A DNA stretch of 64,000 bases from Candidatus Babeliaceae bacterium (lineage in GTDB: Bacteria; Babelota; Babeliae; Babelales; Babelaceae). Location: positions 1 to 64,000 of the forward strand of contig SKJC01000002.1 in the NCBI GenBank assembly GCA_007116155.1. Reading direction: 5' to 3'. The notes beneath the pieces were generated by a model. The model was not told the DNA's origin. It saw only the letters and a program-made list of their open reading frames with translations, and ran no database searches. This document shows, one piece after another, positions 18,224-26,888 of the stretch. How positions within the stretch are numbered: position 1 is the first letter of the stretch; each line of letters begins with the position of its first letter. Both the position numbers and the translations under genes were made by a program.

Positions 18224-18853
18224 CTATAGTAGCGCTAAAATATCTTTTAATACCTTAGTATCAGTACACGAACTAATGGCGCGGGAAATTGCTTGCTCAA
18301 AAAACAGTTTTATCCGCGCCAATTTTGCTTCGCAATCAGCTAAAATCTCTCGATAATCAGACGGTTCTTCATACTGATTTAATAAAAAAACATCTTGCGC
18401 CTCAATAAAAGAGGCATTATCAGAAAACGTAGCTTCTTCGTAGACAAAAAACGGTTCTAACGCAACAGTTCGATACTTTTTGCAAAGTGCTTTTCCAGCA
18501 CTACAGACTTCCGCCAACAATCTCCGATAAATAGCTCTGGATGTCTCTTGAATATATTGAGCATTTTTTTCTTGTTGAGCACGCTCTTGTTGTAATTCCT
18601 GCCGCGCTTCTTCAGCAACAGCCTTAATATATTGCTCTTCAAAAGCAGCAAAATCAACATCTACCCCATCTATTAGCCACATTTCGGTAATACATCCCTG
18701 TATGATTTTTGCTCTATGAAGGAATAGCTGCCCATTAATACGCTCCTGTTTTTCTGTAATTGATCTAATCTGCGGATAATCACGCCCAAGACATTTTACA
18801 GCAGATAGTATTAAAAAAAACAACATCCCTACCACACCAATACCCTTTGACAT
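18224..18853 (-). CDS. Exported protein of unknown function
   Basis: I start this at ATG 18853 (209 residues), which has GGAG ten bases upstream; the frame is open further to 18928. The N-terminus is a signal peptide (GIGVVGMLFFLILSAVKC) and the rest is helical and rich in Glu, Gln and Ala, with several cysteines. It is convergent with ychF (6-base gap) and divergent from the HspR-type gene. No family is recognised. Confidence 0.6.
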   Translation of the reverse strand: MSKGIGVVGMLFFLILSAVKCLGRDYPQIRSITEKQERINGQLFLHRAKIIQGCITEMWLIDGVDVDFAAFEEQYIKAVAEEARQELQQERAQQEKNAQYIQETSRAIYRRLLAEVCSAGKALCKKYRTVALEPFFVYEEATFSDNASFIEAQDVFLLNQYEEPSDYREILADCEAKLARIKLFFEQAISRAISSCTDTKVLKDILALL

Positions 18854-18956
18854 TGTACATCTCCTTGCAACTTTGAGTTTATACCTATACCAGAGTATAC
18901 TAGTACTAGACAGATGATACATCCACAAAGAGGAGACACCCCTAGGTGTTATAGAT

Positions 18957-19394
18957 ATGAAGAAGAAAAAGGGACATTTTTCGATCTCTGCCGTTGCAGA
19001 AATGTTTTCAGTTCATCAGCAAACAATACGGTTATACGAACGGGAAGGGCTTATTTGTCCTCGTCGCTCGGAGGGCAATACGCGTCTTTTTTCCGAAAGT
19101 GACATTGAACGCCTCGAAGAAATAATCTACTTAACTCATAAACTCGGCATTAATCTTGCCGGTGTTGATATGATTTTAAAACAACAAAGAAAAATAGAAA
19201 AACTACAAAAAGAAATCAACACCCTGTTTACCAAAGTACAAAAAGAATTATCACGAGAAAAAGAAGTTATTAACGAAGATGTTATTAAGACTATGCGACA
19301 CATATCCTCTCTGCAATGCAAAGACGCATCAAAAACACCCACTAGCGCACAAAAAAAAATAGAAGCCTCAAAGGACCCAAATGAATCAGAATGA
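18957..19394 (+). CDS. hspR: MerR-family regulator, HspR type
   Basis: The 145-residue product has an N-terminal winged-helix domain with the HspR pattern: ISAVAEMFSVHQQTIRLYEREG, then PRRSEGNTRLFSE (described here in pieces), DIERLEEI and LGINLAGVDMIL. A coiled coil (about 80-120) and a lysine-rich tail follow. HspR represses dnaK-type heat-shock operons in actinobacteria. Here dnaK lies 2 kb away and not in the same operon. Other MerR relatives are possible. Confidence 0.78.
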   Translation: MKKKKGHFSISAVAEMFSVHQQTIRLYEREGLICPRRSEGNTRLFSESDIERLEEIIYLTHKLGINLAGVDMILKQQRKIEKLQKEINTLFTKVQKELSREKEVINEDVIKTMRHISSLQCKDASKTPTSAQKKIEASKDPNESE

Positions 19395-19848
19395 TCTTTT
19401 TGATGCTGCTCAAACAGTTATCTCTGCCGAATTATTGGCAACGCTCGAATGGCTAGTTGTACAAGAAACTTCGTTATTCCAAGAAGTTCTTGAGCAAGCC
19501 TTTCAGAATGGATTACAAGAAAAACTGCAAGAAATACAACAACAACCTTCTTCAGAAACTACCGATTTACTAGGCAGCATGACACTTTTTTTAGATCACG
19601 TTGAAGATCTACTTAATAAATTATCCATGCAAAATCAGCCCATAACTTTGGATAAAAAGACACCGTCTAGCGTTGCAAAAGCCATTGAAACTATTGATTG
19701 CAGCACATGTGACGCATCAGTTATTTCTGACTCTATCGCAAAAACAAATCGAGCTCTCCAGCGCAACAGTAAAGAAAATGCTAGAAAACTTTTTTTTAAA
19801 GAGTTTTTAAAAAATTGGAAACCGAAAAAAAAGAACCCTATTCAATAG
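19381..19848 (+). CDS. Hypothetical helical protein coupled to the HspR-type gene
   Basis: The 155-residue product is predicted to be mostly alpha-helical and rich in Gln, Leu and Glu, with a basic C-terminus (NWKPKKKNPIQ). Its ATG lies 14 bases inside the regulator gene, so the two are very likely translated together and may act together. No signal peptide or known domain is seen. Confidence 0.65.
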   Translation: MNQNDLFDAAQTVISAELLATLEWLVVQETSLFQEVLEQAFQNGLQEKLQEIQQQPSSETTDLLGSMTLFLDHVEDLLNKLSMQNQPITLDKKTPSSVAKAIETIDCSTCDASVISDSIAKTNRALQRNSKENARKLFFKEFLKNWKPKKKNPIQ

Positions 19849-19878
19849 AAAAGGGGTCAGTCTCTTCTGACCCCTTTT
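19849..19878. terminator. Bidirectional terminator between convergent genes
   Basis: A 12-bp perfect stem (19849-19860 with 19867-19878) with a 6-base loop begins right after the TAG of the upstream gene and ends in TTTT. The opposite strand also ends in a run of T. It separates the 19381 gene from trxB. Confidence 0.85.
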
Positions 19879-19881
19879 ACT

Positions 19882-21375
19882 CTATCTATGATTATCTAAT
19901 AATTCTAAGATTTTTTGATAAGAAGCAAATCCTTGTAGACGCTCAACCAATCGACCATCGACAAACAACGCGACCGTTGGAACTTTGGTAATATTAAAAC
20001 GTGTACGCAGTTCATTAAGTGCAAAAATGTTTATCTTTGCCATCGCAACATGCTCACGTGCAAACGCGGCAAGCTCTAATACAGGAAGTAGCTGAACACA
20101 GGCTGGACACATTTCACTAAAGAAATCAATGCAAACAATGCGTTTTTGTTGTAAAAGTTGATCAAACTCTTTTACTGAAGTCAACTCAGGTAATGCTTTT
20201 CTCTGCTGTCCTCCATCCGGAATGAACAAAGAACCCTCTATGTTTGAAAATATACTTTTTTGCACTCCTTGCATTGCTAAAAAATCCAATGCATCAAGGC
20301 CTGCTCGAACACCTGCACCAGCAGCAACGCCCGCCTGGCGATAACGAGCATCAGCAACATCTCCAGCCCCATAAATACCAAGAACTGTTGTTTTCTGGCT
20401 ATTTCCCTCTAAAACAAGTACACCATCAGCATCACGCTGTATAACCTTCGGCAAGAATGCACTATTTGGAGTATGGCCAATAGCCAGAAAAAGACCCTGT
20501 ATTCCAAGTAAACGCTTTTCACCGTTGTTATCAACACGCAAACCTGTAACCTGAACTCCGTTACCAACCACCTCTTCCGGCTTCGTTTGTAATAACACTT
20601 CAATTTGTGGATATGCTTTAATTCGCTCCTGCATAGTTTGAGAAGCTCTCATCTTAGGACCACGGACAATAAGATAAATATGTTGAGCATACGCCGAGAG
20701 CTGCATTGCCTCTTCAAGTGCAGAATCACCACCACCTATTACAGCAATATCTGCGCCTTTAAAAAAGGGTGCATCACACGTTGCGCAAGCAGAAACACCT
20801 TTAGCCCAATACTCCTGTTCACCAGGTATCCCTAGCCGTTTCGGCTCGGAACCAGTTGCCACAATGATAGTTAACGCAGATAGCTCCTTCCCGCTCGCCA
20901 ACGAGACCGTATACGGCCAAGTATTGGTTCCAATTTCTACTACGCGATCTGATAAAAAGAGCGTTCCAAATTCTTGTGCCTGTTCACGAGCATTTTTCAT
21001 TAGATCAGGTCCAAGCATTTTTTTCATACCCGGCCAATTCTCCACCCAGCTCGTTCCCATCAATTGTCCACCCGGCTGTGAACCTTCAACAACAACCGTA
21101 TGCATACCCCCACGAGCAGTATACATTGCCGCGGCAAGCCCAGCTGGACCTGACCCAACAACCAAAACAGGGACTATGTTTTTTGCTGTTTTTATTGCTG
21201 AAAGATCAAATTGGACTCTTGTTAAACTCGCTGAACGAAAATAACGGGTATATACTACAAATCCAGCCAGCATTAGCCCTATAGCAACAAGTGCGCTTAT
21301 AATAGTCTTAGGTCCAATATAGAGATGTTTACCCCTGGAAAAACGTCCCGAACGAGAAAAATTGTTACGCTTCAT
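19882..21375 (-). CDS. trxB: Membrane-anchored thioredoxin reductase fused to a thioredoxin domain
   Basis: The 497-residue product (start ATG 21375 with AAGGAT upstream; the frame opens at TTG 21393) combines three parts. First is a basic N-terminus and membrane helix (about residues 24-44). Second is a complete NADPH-dependent thioredoxin reductase with GSGPAGLAAAMY, the redox motif CATC, GGGDSALEEA and GIYGAGDVAD. Third is a C-terminal thioredoxin-like domain (about 395-495) with CPAC in place of CGPC and a KVPTVALF cis-proline segment. It probably supplies reducing power at the membrane. Confidence 0.9.
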   Translation of the reverse strand: MKRNNFSRSGRFSRGKHLYIGPKTIISALVAIGLMLAGFVVYTRYFRSASLTRVQFDLSAIKTAKNIVPVLVVGSGPAGLAAAMYTARGGMHTVVVEGSQPGGQLMGTSWVENWPGMKKMLGPDLMKNAREQAQEFGTLFLSDRVVEIGTNTWPYTVSLASGKELSALTIIVATGSEPKRLGIPGEQEYWAKGVSACATCDAPFFKGADIAVIGGGDSALEEAMQLSAYAQHIYLIVRGPKMRASQTMQERIKAYPQIEVLLQTKPEEVVGNGVQVTGLRVDNNGEKRLLGIQGLFLAIGHTPNSAFLPKVIQRDADGVLVLEGNSQKTTVLGIYGAGDVADARYRQAGVAAGAGVRAGLDALDFLAMQGVQKSIFSNIEGSLFIPDGGQQRKALPELTSVKEFDQLLQQKRIVCIDFFSEMCPACVQLLPVLELAAFAREHVAMAKINIFALNELRTRFNITKVPTVALFVDGRLVERLQGFASYQKILELLDNHR

Positions 21376-21542
21376 AGATATTATCCTTATCAAAAAACCT
21401 CTATCTGAACCTCTAGTGTATCGTAGCTAGTAATAAGCCTCAACCAATCTTGCCGATTAAAAGAGACATTGTCTTATCATATATTTCCTTTAAAATGAGA
21501 ATATTCTCCCCCTTTCTATAATTGATATCATAGGAGTTTTTA

Positions 21543-23843
21543 GTGAACCTTTTTTTTCGTACATGTACTCAAATATTGTTCTCCGTTGTTTTTATAGCGG
21601 CATATGCCACAAATCTTCCGGGCGGCAATACTGAAACAGAATTAGAGTGCGTAGAGGCAAAAAAAATTGAATCTTTTCAAGACAGTGAACCAGCCATAGA
21701 TTCACCCTCCTTAGAAAATCAAGCGGAACTTACTGAATGCTATAATGTTTTGCAGAATCAATTACGTTTTTTTGCTGTATTAATTGAACATCTTGCAACT
21801 ATTGTCAGCACAACAAACACTGTTGCATCAAAAAATAAAACTTTAGCTTGGCTCCAGCAGTTGCGGAAAACTACCGAAAAGCTCTCCCAAAAACAATTCA
21901 CCCGATTGGATGAGCAACAACTTGCTCATCCAATTGCAATCTTTTCAAAAGCAACATTAATCCTTGAAACAACTGCGACAAACAACTTTAAAACACTTCC
22001 AAGCATCAAAAACAACCTCAAGCAAAAAAAAGGGGGTGCCTTTTTGTCTCTAGAAGAATTAGAACAATTACTTATGCGGACAAGCCAATCACTACAGAGA
22101 ATAGAAGGGATCGCCAACAAAAATGGCCTCTCCTCTTTTAATATATTTTACCGGCGATTGTCACAAAAGTTTTTGGAATATCAAGTGCCAACACTGTTGT
22201 TTTCAAGTCTTATTGGTAGCGGTGTCGGTGTATATATTTTCTCACAGCTTGATAAGAAATATATACCCAACGAATCACTCAGCAAGATACAAGATATGAT
22301 CCATGATTTTGGTAGCTCAAATGAAAAGACATTAAAAAATCTTCGAGATTTTACGAAAACAACTATCTCGCTGAGCATGCTCAATAAAGAATTTAATCTA
22401 GCCAACCTTATAAAAAAAAGTTATCAAGCCATTGACACAAAACTACGCGGCCAAGAACTTTTATACAGCCAAAAGAAAAAAGAATACGTTGGCGATATCT
22501 CGCTCGATGATCCATGTTTTAATTATATTCGCCCGCTCCTCTATCCTTTTTATCGTATAGCAGAATTTTTGCAACACCCTGAGCAATTCTCTTTTACCGG
22601 ATTAAAAAACTGTCAGGCACTTCTTTTAATCGCACCCCCCGGTTATGGTAAAAGCTTTGTCGCACGTGCAGCCGCAGGACTTTTCAACAAAGCCGCCGGA
22701 AGAACTGCGTTTATTCCTGTAAATTCAATGGATTTAATCAAAAAAGCACAAAGCCAAGAATCCATTTTAAATAGCATTATAGAAGACGCAAAAGCTAACG
22801 CTCCATGTATTCTTTGGATTGATGAATTGCATCTACTTATGGGCGGCCTGCAAATTGAAAAAAACAGTATTATGCTTGATGACATCTTACGCGCTCTCGA
22901 CACACTTAATCAAAGCGCCGATCCTGAACGAATGGTCTTTATTATTGGCGCAACCAATCGCCCCGATCTACTGGATGAAGCACTATTACGGCACGGTCGC
23001 TTTTCTCAGATCATTTCGCTCCCACAACCTAATAAAGATAACCGCAAAGAACTACTTGAAGCCTTTTGCGAGCAGGTTGCTGTGAACCCTGAAAATATCG
23101 ACATTGAAAAAATAGCTGCTATTACACAAGGATCAAGTCCAAGCTCCCTTAAATCAGTATTCGAGCAAGGGCATTTTCTGGCAAAGCGAGAAAATCGATG
23201 CTTAGAAACAAAAGATCTGTACTCCGCCGTAAATACTGTTATTCGAAATATTCAGCCATATGCCCCATATACAAAAGAAGAAAAAACTGAAATTGCAACA
23301 CGTATTGCCGGAGCAACACTCTATCTAATGCTTTCTGATCAACACGCTATCCTTGACGCCGTGACCATAAGGCCAATACGCAAAGAGATTCAAGAAGTCT
23401 ATGACTGGATGACAAAAACACCCAATGCTCCAAGCAAACGGGCACAAATGTTTGATATCCAAAAAGGCGACCTTTTCTTTTCTTGCGACTCAAGTTTTTA
23501 TACAACACCGTTATATTACGAACTTCTGATTGCACAATATGTCAGCTTAGAATTATTTGAAGACGCTCCTAATAACAGCAAAGAAATAAAACAGATTAAA
23601 AACAGTGCGTTTGCAAAATTGGTAGAAAAACAGAGTGGGGGCATTTCACTTGATCAACTAGCAAAAAAGAACGTTGAACATATTAAAGAACAGGCTTTTA
23701 CAGAACTACAATCCTTAGAAGATCGTATACGAAAAATAATAAACGAAAAAAAAGAACAGTTGAAAAACCTTCAGAACATGTTACAAGAAAAAGAGTTCCT
23801 AGCCTATAAAGAAATAAACCAAGCACTAAATGCACAAGACTAA
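21543..23843 (+). CDS. FtsH-like AAA ATPase with a degenerate protease domain
   Basis: The 766-residue product starts at GTG 21543. It has FtsH-type topology: a membrane or signal segment (5-25), a roughly 190-residue helical domain, a second membrane helix (about 217-237) and an AAA module. That module has PPGYGKS, CILWIDELH and GATNRPDLLDEALLRHGRF. Where FtsH has its zinc motif HEAGH, this protein aligns as TRIAGATLY followed by AVTIRP, with no HExxH anywhere after the AAA part. The GGRxAE region is also missing. It probably unfolds or remodels proteins without cutting them. Confidence 0.75.
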   Translation: MNLFFRTCTQILFSVVFIAAYATNLPGGNTETELECVEAKKIESFQDSEPAIDSPSLENQAELTECYNVLQNQLRFFAVLIEHLATIVSTTNTVASKNKTLAWLQQLRKTTEKLSQKQFTRLDEQQLAHPIAIFSKATLILETTATNNFKTLPSIKNNLKQKKGGAFLSLEELEQLLMRTSQSLQRIEGIANKNGLSSFNIFYRRLSQKFLEYQVPTLLFSSLIGSGVGVYIFSQLDKKYIPNESLSKIQDMIHDFGSSNEKTLKNLRDFTKTTISLSMLNKEFNLANLIKKSYQAIDTKLRGQELLYSQKKKEYVGDISLDDPCFNYIRPLLYPFYRIAEFLQHPEQFSFTGLKNCQALLLIAPPGYGKSFVARAAAGLFNKAAGRTAFIPVNSMDLIKKAQSQESILNSIIEDAKANAPCILWIDELHLLMGGLQIEKNSIMLDDILRALDTLNQSADPERMVFIIGATNRPDLLDEALLRHGRFSQIISLPQPNKDNRKELLEAFCEQVAVNPENIDIEKIAAITQGSSPSSLKSVFEQGHFLAKRENRCLETKDLYSAVNTVIRNIQPYAPYTKEEKTEIATRIAGATLYLMLSDQHAILDAVTIRPIRKEIQEVYDWMTKTPNAPSKRAQMFDIQKGDLFFSCDSSFYTTPLYYELLIAQYVSLELFEDAPNNSKEIKQIKNSAFAKLVEKQSGGISLDQLAKKNVEHIKEQAFTELQSLEDRIRKIINEKKEQLKNLQNMLQEKEFLAYKEINQALNAQD

Positions 23844-23888
23844 ATTATACAGACAAACCAAAGATTTTTTACTGAATAAAGGACGTTG

Positions 23889-24599
23889 ATGAAAAGATAT
23901 CTACTTACCGGACTTTTATGCACCCTATTAGTTAATGCAGCAAACGAAAATCCAGAAAATACGACTACTCAAAAAGAACAAAACTCAACACCCTCATCTG
24001 AGAAAACAGTACAGCAACCACCCAAGACAGATTCCCAAATACAACCCTCTTTTGGTTCCAACCTATTGGCTCAAGTAGGCCTCCCTGAAGACTTTTTCAA
24101 AAAAGGATTAGTTGTTTCTACTAAAGCAGCGCCTTATCTTGTTGCCGCAATCTGTCTTATTCGCAGCAATGAAACGAAAGATCTGTTGCCAGGGCTTGGA
24201 TGGCTTAAGAAGAACCTTATTGGCGGAACGACTAAAACTAAGCGTTTTGGTGTAACAATACATGACAAAATTCTAGTTAAACAAAAAGATGGTTCATACA
24301 CAGAGGTCGCAATTAGCACCATCTATCAAGCATGGAAAAAAACAAATCAAGACAAAACACCGCAAGATTTTGCAAAATACTTTGAAAAAAAATACCCAGA
24401 ATACAAACTGATATTCGAAGTATATGAACAACAATCAGATGTTCTACTTGATAAAGCATTAAAGCACCAGAAAAAATTAGGCCTGAATTTTGATTTTTCA
24501 GGAGATATCTTTAAAAAAGCAGTCATTACCATTTCAGCCGCAGCAATTGTTAATGACTGCAAAAATATCTGGCAACAATTCTTAGATTCCATCCAATAA
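23889..24599 (+). CDS. Exported protein of unknown function downstream of the FtsH-like gene
   Basis: The 236-residue product begins at ATG 23889 with AAGGA upstream. It has a signal peptide (YLLTGLLCTLLVNA), a Thr/Gln/Pro-rich linker (about residues 20-55), a hydrophobic helix near 80-95, a compact domain (about 110-200) and a C-terminal hydrophobic stretch. It follows the FtsH-like gene by 45 bases and is probably co-transcribed, so it may be a partner. Two segments of the type FKKAVITISAAAI recall the small exported proteins at 2.6-4.3 kb. Confidence 0.6.
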   Translation: MKRYLLTGLLCTLLVNAANENPENTTTQKEQNSTPSSEKTVQQPPKTDSQIQPSFGSNLLAQVGLPEDFFKKGLVVSTKAAPYLVAAICLIRSNETKDLLPGLGWLKKNLIGGTTKTKRFGVTIHDKILVKQKDGSYTEVAISTIYQAWKKTNQDKTPQDFAKYFEKKYPEYKLIFEVYEQQSDVLLDKALKHQKKLGLNFDFSGDIFKKAVITISAAAIVNDCKNIWQQFLDSIQ

Positions 24600-24601
24600 A
24601 A

Positions 24602-24655
24602 AAAATACGATTCGGTTCAATGAATATTTTTTTTCATTGAACCGAATCGTATTTT
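24602..24655. terminator. 23-bp hairpin, bidirectional terminator
   Basis: Arms 24602-24624 and 24633-24655 are perfect complements with an 8-base T-rich loop. The hairpin lies directly after the TAA of the exported protein and runs into the stop codon of rpiB on the other strand. Confidence 0.85.
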
Positions 24656-25076
24656 AATCAATCTGCTCAAGTCGATCTTTATAACGACCCTCTTTAGGTG
24701 TAGCGGTCGCCCATCCCTGTAATATCTCAGCAACATCATCAATTGTAATAAAAGCAGTTGGTATAACCAATACATTACACCAGTCATCTTCGCGCACCTG
24801 TCTTGCAACACAAGCATTCCAAGCAACAGCTGCATAAATTCCTGGGTTCCTGTTTGCAGCAATAGCCATACCGGCACCACTAGCACAACACAAAATACCC
24901 CCGTGAACATCTCCGCTTAATACAGCATCACAGACTGCTTTAGCATATATTGGATAATCAGTTCGATCTTCCGAAAAGGTTCCGTAATCAAAAAAAACAA
25001 AATCAGCAAATCCTTTAATATATTCCTTTGTCTCATATCCCCGATGATCTGCGCCTAGCGCGATTTTATGCAACAC
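24654..25076 (-). CDS. rpiB: Ribose-5-phosphate isomerase B
   Basis: The product interconverts ribose 5-phosphate and ribulose 5-phosphate. It has the RpiB core KIALGADHRGYETK, the catalytic loop ILCCASGAGMAIAANR with its cysteine, and the ARQVREDD helix. I prefer GTG 25076 (140 residues) because GGAAGGA lies eight bases upstream; an ATG at 25118 without a ribosome binding site would add 14 residues. The start overlaps the 3' end of the lipoprotein gene. Confidence 0.9.
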   Translation of the reverse strand: MLHKIALGADHRGYETKEYIKGFADFVFFDYGTFSEDRTDYPIYAKAVCDAVLSGDVHGGILCCASGAGMAIAANRNPGIYAAVAWNACVARQVREDDWCNVLVIPTAFITIDDVAEILQGWATATPKEGRYKDRLEQID

Positions 25077-25620
25077 AATCAATGTCCTTCCAATCAATTG
25101 TTTGTCGATATGTTCCATTAGAATAACTTATTGAAAAAGGCTTTTGCAGATTTTCTACAGGAAACACAATTTCATATACATTACGCTTATAGCGCATTAT
25201 TTTTTTACCAAATAAGGTACTATATGGTGCCGTTAAAGAAAAAACTTGGTATTCCGTTGGCCGATAGATTGTATCTTGAACCGTAAGCGCAAAATTCCAC
25301 ATATCCTTTTCACCATCCATAAGAACAATAAATCGAGCAACCTTTGAATCTTTTGGCGAACGTCCAACATCAGTCTTAACCTCAGAAAGTGCTTGTAATG
25401 TAGCCTCTACAAATGGATTAACCCATAAAATATGCAATGTAGTAATGGTGTTAAAATAATCATAGACGGGACCACTGAGAATAGCCGCGCGCGCTTGAGA
25501 TAAATCTACTTCCGAAACTACTTCGGCTTGACGAAATGTCTGCTTAAGCGAACAAATATATGACTCACATCCGCAAAGGCAAAGGAGTAAAATAGCATTA
25601 GCAAGGAACATTTTCTTCAT
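25066..25620 (-). CDS. Predicted lipoprotein of unknown function
   Basis: I start this at ATG 25620 (184 residues). The N-terminus MKKMFLANAILLLCLCGC has a lipobox-like LCGC, so Cys18 would be lipidated. The mature part is mixed alpha/beta with no recognised domain. The frame is open far upstream, but only this start gives an export signal. The gene is divergent from the LolC/E-like permease gene at 25689 and its 3' end overlaps the rpiB start by 11 bases. Confidence 0.7.
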   Translation of the reverse strand: MKKMFLANAILLLCLCGCESYICSLKQTFRQAEVVSEVDLSQARAAILSGPVYDYFNTITTLHILWVNPFVEATLQALSEVKTDVGRSPKDSKVARFIVLMDGEKDMWNFALTVQDTIYRPTEYQVFSLTAPYSTLFGKKIMRYKRNVYEIVFPVENLQKPFSISYSNGTYRQTIDWKDIDCVA

Positions 25621-25688
25621 AACTACGCAACCTTCTTTTATACTAAAAACCAGTTCATTTTTCCCAAGCTTGTTAGGATTGTATACTG

Positions 25689-26888
25689 ATGCTATCGCTT
25701 CTGCTAGCAAAAAAACTTTTTTTTTCTCCCGCTGCCTTAAAAAAGTGGCAAGCTTTTGTCCTGTTAGCCTGGGGCACATTAACAGCAGCAATAACCCTGT
25801 TGAGTCTTGCAAGCGCCATCCTTGACGCCTTTCACGAAGAGACAATGCTTACATTTAAAAATATTCAAGGAGATTTCTTTGTACTTATTCCTGAATCTTT
25901 TTCTGAATCGACCAAAAATACCGCTATTACGCATCTGCAAAACAAAGGATTCAAAACTGAATTGTTCTACGAAATTCCTGCCATGCTTACCAATCCAGAT
26001 AAAAAAACATTTGCTTCTGCAATCGTACAAACAAGAAAGCTTGCAGAACATCCACAAGCAAAATCTACCAAAAAAATTTCCGAAGCTGCTCTTGATCCCA
26101 AGGATGGCATAATTTTAGGTGTGGACTTAGCAAAAACATTAAAAGTCCACATCGGTGATGAAATTACCCTCCTAACCTCTGATCTCTTTCTACTTGAAAC
26201 TGCAGACGATATTGCAGATCTTGCTCTTTCTCTCTACGTAACTAGCATAATAACAACAGGAATCGAAGAGCTGGACCAAGGATTAGCACTCTGCGACGAA
26301 CAAACTATCTCCTCAATCAATAAAGACCTGCAACAACAAATACATATTCATCTACCTCCAACCATGCATAAAAAACTAACAAAAGCGGTTATTGAATCTA
26401 TACTCCCACTTTCTGTTCATCATTGGTTAGAACAATATCCGACGCTTTCTAGCATTTTATCAATGGAAAAAAAGCTATTCTTTGCTGTTGTTTTGCTTAT
26501 TTTAACGCTTATACTTCTCTTTTTTCCCAATCTCTTCTTATTGCTCATCGAACAAAAACAAGCAACCATAACAACCTTGATAATCTCTGGAATACCGCTC
26601 AAAATAATACAACAGAGCATCTATCTTTTTGGCTTTTTCTTTATCTTGAGCGCTAATGGCATTGGTATTGCACTTGCCGCAACAATCTGTTATTTCAACA
26701 ATTGGCTTAAGCTAATACCTCTTCCAACAAATTATTATCGAGATATTCTTATACTTACTGTTTCTTGGACTACCGTACTCCTTCTTATTTTTACTTCACT
26801 TGCTATCGGAAGCATACTAATCTGGTACACTATTCGTACCATTACGTATAAAAAAGTTAGTAATTTCGTCAAAAAAGGCCTTGCATGA
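25689..26888 (+). CDS. LolC/LolE-like ABC transporter permease
   Basis: The 399-residue product has the FtsX/MacB permease layout: one N-terminal membrane helix (about 20-45), a large extracytoplasmic domain (50-250), and three more helices (about 265-290, 310-345, 355-385). This matches LolC/LolE, which extracts lipoproteins from the inner membrane. The ATPase partner LolD is not next to it. Its stop overlaps the pgk start (ATGA). Confidence 0.8.
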   Translation: MLSLLLAKKLFFSPAALKKWQAFVLLAWGTLTAAITLLSLASAILDAFHEETMLTFKNIQGDFFVLIPESFSESTKNTAITHLQNKGFKTELFYEIPAMLTNPDKKTFASAIVQTRKLAEHPQAKSTKKISEAALDPKDGIILGVDLAKTLKVHIGDEITLLTSDLFLLETADDIADLALSLYVTSIITTGIEELDQGLALCDEQTISSINKDLQQQIHIHLPPTMHKKLTKAVIESILPLSVHHWLEQYPTLSSILSMEKKLFFAVVLLILTLILLFFPNLFLLLIEQKQATITTLIISGIPLKIIQQSIYLFGFFFILSANGIGIALAATICYFNNWLKLIPLPTNYYRDILILTVSWTTVLLLIFTSLAIGSILIWYTIRTITYKKVSNFVKKGLA

